Assembly (NCBI GenBank): GCA_036522595.1
Contig: DATDFL010000292.1
Span: forward strand, 1 to 10,641
DNA length: 10,641 nucleotides
Source of the DNA: AC-32 sp036522595
Lineage (GTDB): Bacteria; Actinomycetota; Thermoleophilia; Gaiellales; Gaiellaceae
Reading direction: 5' to 3'
The translations under genes were made by a program, and so were the position numbers. The notes below the pieces were generated by a model that saw nothing but the letters and a program-made list of their open reading frames with translations, searched no databases and was not told the origin of the DNA. This document shows positions 7,050-10,641 of this stretch, piece by piece (within the stretch, counting starts at the first letter, position 1; every line of letters starts with the position of its first letter).

Positions 7050-7758
7050 GCCCCTGCTCGCGCTCGAGGGCGTCGAGGCGCGGTACGGGCCGGTCAAGGC
7101 CCTGCACGGCATCTCGCTGAGCGTCGGCGAGGGCGAGATCATCGCCGTCCTCGGCGCCAACGGAGCGGGCAAGACAACGACGCTGCGCGCGATCTCCGGG
7201 ACGGTGCGCCGCAGCGGCACGATCCGCTTCGCCGGCAAGAGCATCGCCGGCCGCTCCCCGGAAGCCGTGGCGAGGCTCGGGATCGCGCACGTGCCGGAGG
7301 GGCGCGGAACGCTGTCGGAGCTCTCGGTCGGCGAGAACCTCCGCCTCGGCGCCTACCCGCGCCGCGACCGGGCGGCGATCCGCGAGGACGAGGAGCGCAT
7401 CCTCGTGAACTTCCCGTGGCTCGAGGAGCGCCGCAACCAGCGGGCCGGGACGCTCAGCGGCGGCGAGCAGCAGATGCTCGCGCTCGCCCGGGCGCTGATG
7501 CTGCGCCCGCGGCTCGTGCTCCTCGACGAGCCGTCGCTCGGCCTCGCGCCGAGGGTCGTCGCGGAGATCTTCCGCATCGTCGGCGAGCTGAACGAGCGCG
7601 AGGGCCTGACCGTGCTCGTCGTAGAGCAGAACGCGAACCTCGCGCTGGAGGCAGCCTCGCGCGCGTACGTCCTCGAGGTCGGCCGCGTCGCGCTCGAGGG
7701 CGGCAGCGAGACCCTTCGCCGAAACGAGTCCGTCCGCCGCTCCTACCTCGGCTACTAG
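7042..7758 (+). CDS. livF: Branched-chain amino acid-type ABC transporter ATP-binding protein LivF
   Basis: This 238-residue ATPase is the second nucleotide-binding subunit of the importer. Walker A is GANGAGKTT (38-46). VPEGRGTLSELSVGENL (84-100) replaces the Q-loop glutamine with Glu, as is usual in LivF. The signature is LSGGEQQ (138-144), Walker B LVLLDEP (158-164) and the switch position VVEQN (Gln196 instead of His), again a LivF trait. The length is normal and the end SYLGY is typical. The ATG lies inside the end of livG (8-base overlap), so translation is coupled. LivF and LivG are expected to form a heterodimer beneath the LivH-LivM pair. Confidence 0.94.
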   Translation: MAEPLLALEGVEARYGPVKALHGISLSVGEGEIIAVLGANGAGKTTTLRAISGTVRRSGTIRFAGKSIAGRSPEAVARLGIAHVPEGRGTLSELSVGENLRLGAYPRRDRAAIREDEERILVNFPWLEERRNQRAGTLSGGEQQMLALARALMLRPRLVLLDEPSLGLAPRVVAEIFRIVGELNEREGLTVLVVEQNANLALEAASRAYVLEVGRVALEGGSETLRRNESVRRSYLGY

Positions 7759-7759
7759 C

Positions 7760-8662
7760 GTGGTCCTCGCCTTCGACTGGACACAGCTCGCCCAGCAGAC
7801 CATCATCGGCCTCTCGTCCGGCGGGCTCTGGGCGCTCCTCGCCCTCGCGCTCGTCCTGATCTACCGCTCGACGGGAGTCGTCAACTTCGCGCAGGGCGAG
7901 ATGGCGATGTTCTCGACCTTCATCGCGTGGTCGCTGATCCACCACGGCCTCTCGTACTGGGAGGCGTTCTTCCTGACGCTGGCGATCTCGTTCGTGGGCG
8001 GGGTCGCGCTCGAGCGGGTCGTGATCCGGCCGGTCGAGCGGGCGCCGGTGCTGACGGTGGTGATCGTGACGCTCGGGCTTTTCTTCCTCGTCGACGGCGC
8101 GGCGCGCTGGTTCTGGAGCTCCGAGACGCGGACGCTGCCGAACGCGTTCTCGACGCGGCCGATCAACGTGGCCGGAGTCGCGTTCTCGATCCAGGACCTC
8201 GGCAACATCGCGGTCTCGCTCGGCGTCGTCGCACTGCTCTTCGTGCTTTTCCAGTTCACGAAGCTCGGGCTCGCCCTGCGGGCTGCCGCGGTGAACCCCG
8301 ACGAAAGCCGTCTGCTCGGGATCCGCGTGAGCTGGATGCTCGCGCTCGGCTGGGGCCTCGCCGCGGCGATGGGTGCCGTCTCCGGGATGCTGACCGCGCC
8401 CGCACTGGCGAGCTTCGACCAGAACCTGATGCAGCCCGTCCTGCTCTACGCCTTCGCGGGGGCGGTGCTCGGCGGCATCTCGAGCCCGTTCGGCGCGGTC
8501 GTCGGGACGATGCTGCTCGGCGTCTTCGTGAACCTGATCGGCACCTATGTCGACTGGATCGGCACCGACCTGCGCCTGCCCGTCGCCCTCGCTGTGATCC
8601 TCGGCGTGCTGCTCGTGCGACCAGCCGGGCTCTTCGGCCACGCCTCCGTGAGGCGCGTGTGA
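7760..8662 (+). CDS. livH: Branched-chain amino acid-type ABC transporter permease LivH
   Basis: This is a 300-residue integral membrane permease with about eight hydrophobic segments. Family hallmarks are GLSSGGLWALLALALVLIY (17-35), STGVVNFAQGEMAM (37-50), ERVVIRPVERAP (85-96), and the cytosolic coupling loop GLALRAAAVNPDESRLLGI (170-188), which docks to an ATPase. Near the end are AFAGAVLGGISSPFGAVVG and LLVRPAGLFG, also typical. The length is normal. The GTG start follows the livF stop with one base between, and its TGA overlaps the livM GTG (GTGA). No ribosome binding site stands out, so translation is probably coupled. Confidence 0.93.
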   Translation: MVLAFDWTQLAQQTIIGLSSGGLWALLALALVLIYRSTGVVNFAQGEMAMFSTFIAWSLIHHGLSYWEAFFLTLAISFVGGVALERVVIRPVERAPVLTVVIVTLGLFFLVDGAARWFWSSETRTLPNAFSTRPINVAGVAFSIQDLGNIAVSLGVVALLFVLFQFTKLGLALRAAAVNPDESRLLGIRVSWMLALGWGLAAAMGAVSGMLTAPALASFDQNLMQPVLLYAFAGAVLGGISSPFGAVVGTMLLGVFVNLIGTYVDWIGTDLRLPVALAVILGVLLVRPAGLFGHASVRRV

Positions 8663-9669
8663 GACGAGCCCTCGGCATCGGCGCGTGGGCGCTCGCGGTC
8701 GCCGCGGGCCTCGCGGTTTTCCTGCTGCTCCCGCACCTCGTCAGCGACTTCCACTCGCGCGACCTCGCGGGCGCGGGCGTCTTCTTCATCGCGATCGTCG
8801 GGCTCAACCTGCTTACCGGCTACACCGGCCAGATCTCGCTCGGCCACGGCGCCCTGATGGCGATCGGCGCATACACGACCGCAGCGCTCGTGGTGCACGA
8901 GCACTGGCGCGACGTCTGGACGATCCCGCTCGCAGGCCTCGCCGCCGGGATCGTCGGCTTCATCATCGGCATCCCGGCGCTACGGCTCTCCGGCCTCTAC
9001 CTCGCGCTCGCGACCTTCGGCTTCGCGGTCTCGATGCCGTCGCTGATCAAGAAGTTCCCCGGCCTCACGGGCGGCAGCCAGGGGTTGAGCTTCTTCGAGT
9101 CCGCGCCGCAGCAGATCACCGGGCTGACCGGGAAGGTCACGATCTTCGGCCACAACATGACTCAGGCGCACTTCCTCTACTACCTGACGTGGTCGATCGG
9201 GATCGTCGGCTTCGCCCTGGCCTGGCTGATCGTGCGCGGGCACGCAGGCCGGGTCTTCCGCTCGGTTCGCGACAGCGAGGTCGCGGCGGTCTCCAGCGGC
9301 GTCAACCTCGCGGCGACGAAGACGCTGGCATTCGCGCTCAGCGGCGTCTACGCGGGAGTGGCCGGCTCGCTGCTCGCGATCCAGGGCAACATCGTGAGCC
9401 CGCTCAGCTTCACGTTCCGGCTCTCGATCCTGATCCTGGTCGGCGCGGTCGTCGGCGGCCTCGGCTCGCTCCCTGGGCTCGTCCTCGGCGCGCTCTTCGT
9501 CCAGTACCTGCCGACGATCTCGACGCACGTCTCGACCCGCTCCGGTGTGCCCGATTTCATCTACGGCGCGGCGATCATCGTCGCGATGATCCTGCTCCCC
9601 ACAGGGGCCGGCGGGCTGCTCCGCCGCGCCGCGAGACCGCTAACAACCTGGTTGTACACTCGTCCGTAG
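8659..9669 (+). CDS. livM: Branched-chain amino acid-type ABC transporter permease LivM
   Basis: This is a 336-residue integral membrane permease that pairs with LivH. The first hydrophobic segment (6-26) is followed by the LivM signature NLLTGYTGQISLGHGALMAI (50-69) and SGLYLALATFGFAVSM (111-126). Also seen are the coupling loop RSVRDSEVAAVSSGVNLAAT (201-220), LSGVYAGVAGSLLA and GLGSLPGLVLGAL. About nine membrane segments are likely. The start is the GTG overlapping the livH stop by four bases. Much longer open reading upstream in the same frame runs across livH and lacks membrane character. The last codons (AGA CCG CTA ACA ACC TGG TTG TAC ACT) use codons rare elsewhere in the window, because this stretch also carries a palindrome and a -10-like box in front of livK. 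Confidence 0.93.
   Translation: MRRALGIGAWALAVAAGLAVFLLLPHLVSDFHSRDLAGAGVFFIAIVGLNLLTGYTGQISLGHGALMAIGAYTTAALVVHEHWRDVWTIPLAGLAAGIVGFIIGIPALRLSGLYLALATFGFAVSMPSLIKKFPGLTGGSQGLSFFESAPQQITGLTGKVTIFGHNMTQAHFLYYLTWSIGIVGFALAWLIVRGHAGRVFRSVRDSEVAAVSSGVNLAATKTLAFALSGVYAGVAGSLLAIQGNIVSPLSFTFRLSILILVGAVVGGLGSLPGLVLGALFVQYLPTISTHVSTRSGVPDFIYGAAIIVAMILLPTGAGGLLRRAARPLTTWLYTRP
9643..9655. repeat. 13-base palindrome, candidate operator for livK
   Basis: ACAACC-T-GGTTGT is a perfect inverted repeat with 6-base arms and a central T, inside the last codons of livM. It touches a TACACT box. The one-base centre rules out a useful RNA hairpin from the full arms, so a protein binding site is the likelier reading. 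No regulator gene is in the window. Confidence 0.4.
9655..9660 (+). promoter_or_regulatory. Possible -10 element of an internal livK promoter
   Basis: TACACT fits the -10 consensus in four of six places (T, A, A and the final T) and lies in a locally AT-rich patch. It would start transcription near 9667, giving livK a leader of about 10 bases. No convincing -35 is seen 16-18 bases upstream. Its first base is the last base of the palindrome at 9643-9655. Confidence 0.35.
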
Positions 9670-9676
9670 CAGGGGC

Positions 9677-10641
9677 ATGAGCCGGGTCGTAATCGCAATC
9701 TTCGGCGCGCTGGCGCTCGCAACCGTTGCCTCGGGCGCGGGCACCGCGACGCCCGGGGTGAGCCCGACCGAAGTCGTGATCGGCGGGACGATCCCGCTCA
9801 CCGGCGTGGCGTCGTCCTACCGAACGGTCGGGCTCGGCGCCGCCGCGTACTTCCGCTACGTCAACGCGCACGGCGGGGTCAACCACCGGAAGATCCGCTA
9901 CATCATCAAGGACGACGCGTACGACCCCGGGCAGACGATGGCCAAGACCCGGGAACTCGTCGAGCAGGACCACGTCTTCGCCATCTTCAACAGCCTCGGC
10001 ACCGAGCACAATCTCGCCACGCGGCCGTACCTGAACGCGCTCAAGGTGCCGCAGCTCTTCGTGGCCAGCGGGGCGACGACGTGGGGCAAGGATTACTCGC
10101 AGTGGCCGTGGACCATCGGCTACCAGCCGAACTACCGCGCCGAGGGGACGATCTATGGCCGCTACATCGTCAAGCACGCGGGAAAGTCGCGGATCGGCGT
10201 CCTCTACCAGAACGACGATTACGGCAAGGACCTGCTCGCGGGCCTGCAGCGCGGGCTCGGCAAGAAGGCCGGCCTGATCAAGACGAAGCAGAGCTACAAC
10301 GTCGACGACCCGGACGTCCAGTCGCAGATCGCGAAGCTGAAGGCGGCCAAGACGAACACGCTGATGGTGTTCGCGACGCCGAAGTTCGCGATCCAGGCGT
10401 ACGTCTACGCGCGCAAGCTCTCGTGGAAGCCGCTCGTCTACATGAACGCCGTCTCGAGCGCCGCCAACATCATGGGCCTCTCGAGCGCGGCGACGAACAA
10501 GAAGCAGACCGAGGGCACGATCTCGATCGTGTTCCTGAAGGACCCGACCGACCCGGCCTGGCGCAACAACTCCGGAATGAAGCTCTACCGCTCGATCATG
10601 AAGAAGTACAAGGGCGGCAACCCGAACGACGTCTACGCGGT
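9677..10641 (+). CDS. livK: ABC transporter substrate-binding protein, LivK-like (3' end beyond window)
   Basis: These are 321 residues of a periplasmic-binding-protein type 1 (Peripla_BP_6) protein; the frame is open at the window edge and homologues run to about 400. The signal sequence is MSRVVIAIFGALALATVASG, with likely cleavage near residues 20-26. The domain begins VVIGGTIPLTGVASSYRTVG (33-52). Ligand-pocket segments are FNSLGTEHN (104-112) and VASGATTWG (129-137), followed by PWTIGYQPNY, IGVLYQNDDYGKD (173-185) and DVQSQIAKLKAAK. It delivers the substrate to LivHM outside the membrane. The amino acid or other ligand cannot be told, since this subgroup also serves aromatic and amide substrates. 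There is no cysteine anywhere in the visible part, so no lipoprotein anchor. The ATG is seven bases after livM. An AGGGG at 9671-9675 is only one base from the ATG, too close for normal use. Confidence 0.9.
   Translation, partial: MSRVVIAIFGALALATVASGAGTATPGVSPTEVVIGGTIPLTGVASSYRTVGLGAAAYFRYVNAHGGVNHRKIRYIIKDDAYDPGQTMAKTRELVEQDHVFAIFNSLGTEHNLATRPYLNALKVPQLFVASGATTWGKDYSQWPWTIGYQPNYRAEGTIYGRYIVKHAGKSRIGVLYQNDDYGKDLLAGLQRGLGKKAGLIKTKQSYNVDDPDVQSQIAKLKAAKTNTLMVFATPKFAIQAYVYARKLSWKPLVYMNAVSSAANIMGLSSAATNKKQTEGTISIVFLKDPTDPAWRNNSGMKLYRSIMKKYKGGNPNDVYA

Noticed and set aside
7454..8641. A long minus-strand open frame antisense to livF and livH.
   Set aside because: Low-complexity Arg/Glu/His-rich translation, no start signal, and fully explained as a shadow of two well-recognised genes.
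7927..8658. Possible 244-residue N-terminal extension of LivM.
   Set aside because: It reads livH out of frame and lacks membrane character. The GTG at 8659 gives a normal LivM with the usual 4-base overlap.

Overview
The window is compact, very GC-rich bacterial DNA. It has strong third-position G/C, many GTG starts and gene junctions of 0-10 bases. An F420-type PPOX flavoprotein family member, actinobacterial-style class III cyclase domains and leaderless GTG starts point to Actinomycetota. A soil lineage of Thermoleophilia (Gaiellales or Solirubrobacterales type) is my best guess, but no marker gene fixes this. I see no rRNA, tRNA, CRISPR array, insertion sequence or phage gene. No stretch over about 50 bases is left without a gene.

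Layout. (1) 1-1322, plus strand: the tail of an unidentified gene, a small PPOX/F420-type oxidoreductase and an HMG-CoA lyase that overlaps it by one base. (2) 1292-3045, minus strand: a class III nucleotide cyclase domain fused to a GNAT acetyltransferase, followed with a 4-base overlap by a second, stand-alone GNAT paralogous to the fused one. The last gene runs tail-to-tail into the HMG-CoA lyase. (3) 3063-4961, plus strand: a YyaL/SPATA20-type thioredoxin-fold protein, divergent from the cyclase fusion, with starts only 17 bases apart. (4) 5010-6323: three small exported proteins. The first two are divergent paralogues with a shared cysteine framework and the third has a fibronectin-III-like domain. 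(5) 6345 to the window end: a branched-chain-amino-acid-type ABC importer in the order livG-livF-livH-livM-livK, with livK cut by the window edge.

How the parts fit. The liv genes encode a full HAAT-family importer: two ATPases, two permeases and a binding protein. HMG-CoA lyase performs the last step of leucine breakdown, so both ends of the window could touch leucine metabolism, but they lie 5 kb apart and on separate transcripts. The cyclase-GNAT fusion and its partner GNAT look like a two-gene signalling or protein-modification unit. The exported trio looks like a cell-surface or matrix module of unknown role.

The most interesting points are the cyclase-GNAT fusion with its tandem GNAT paralogue, the exported trio, an overlapping bidirectional -10 element that would give leaderless mRNAs on both strands, and a 13-base palindrome beside a -10-like box just ahead of livK.
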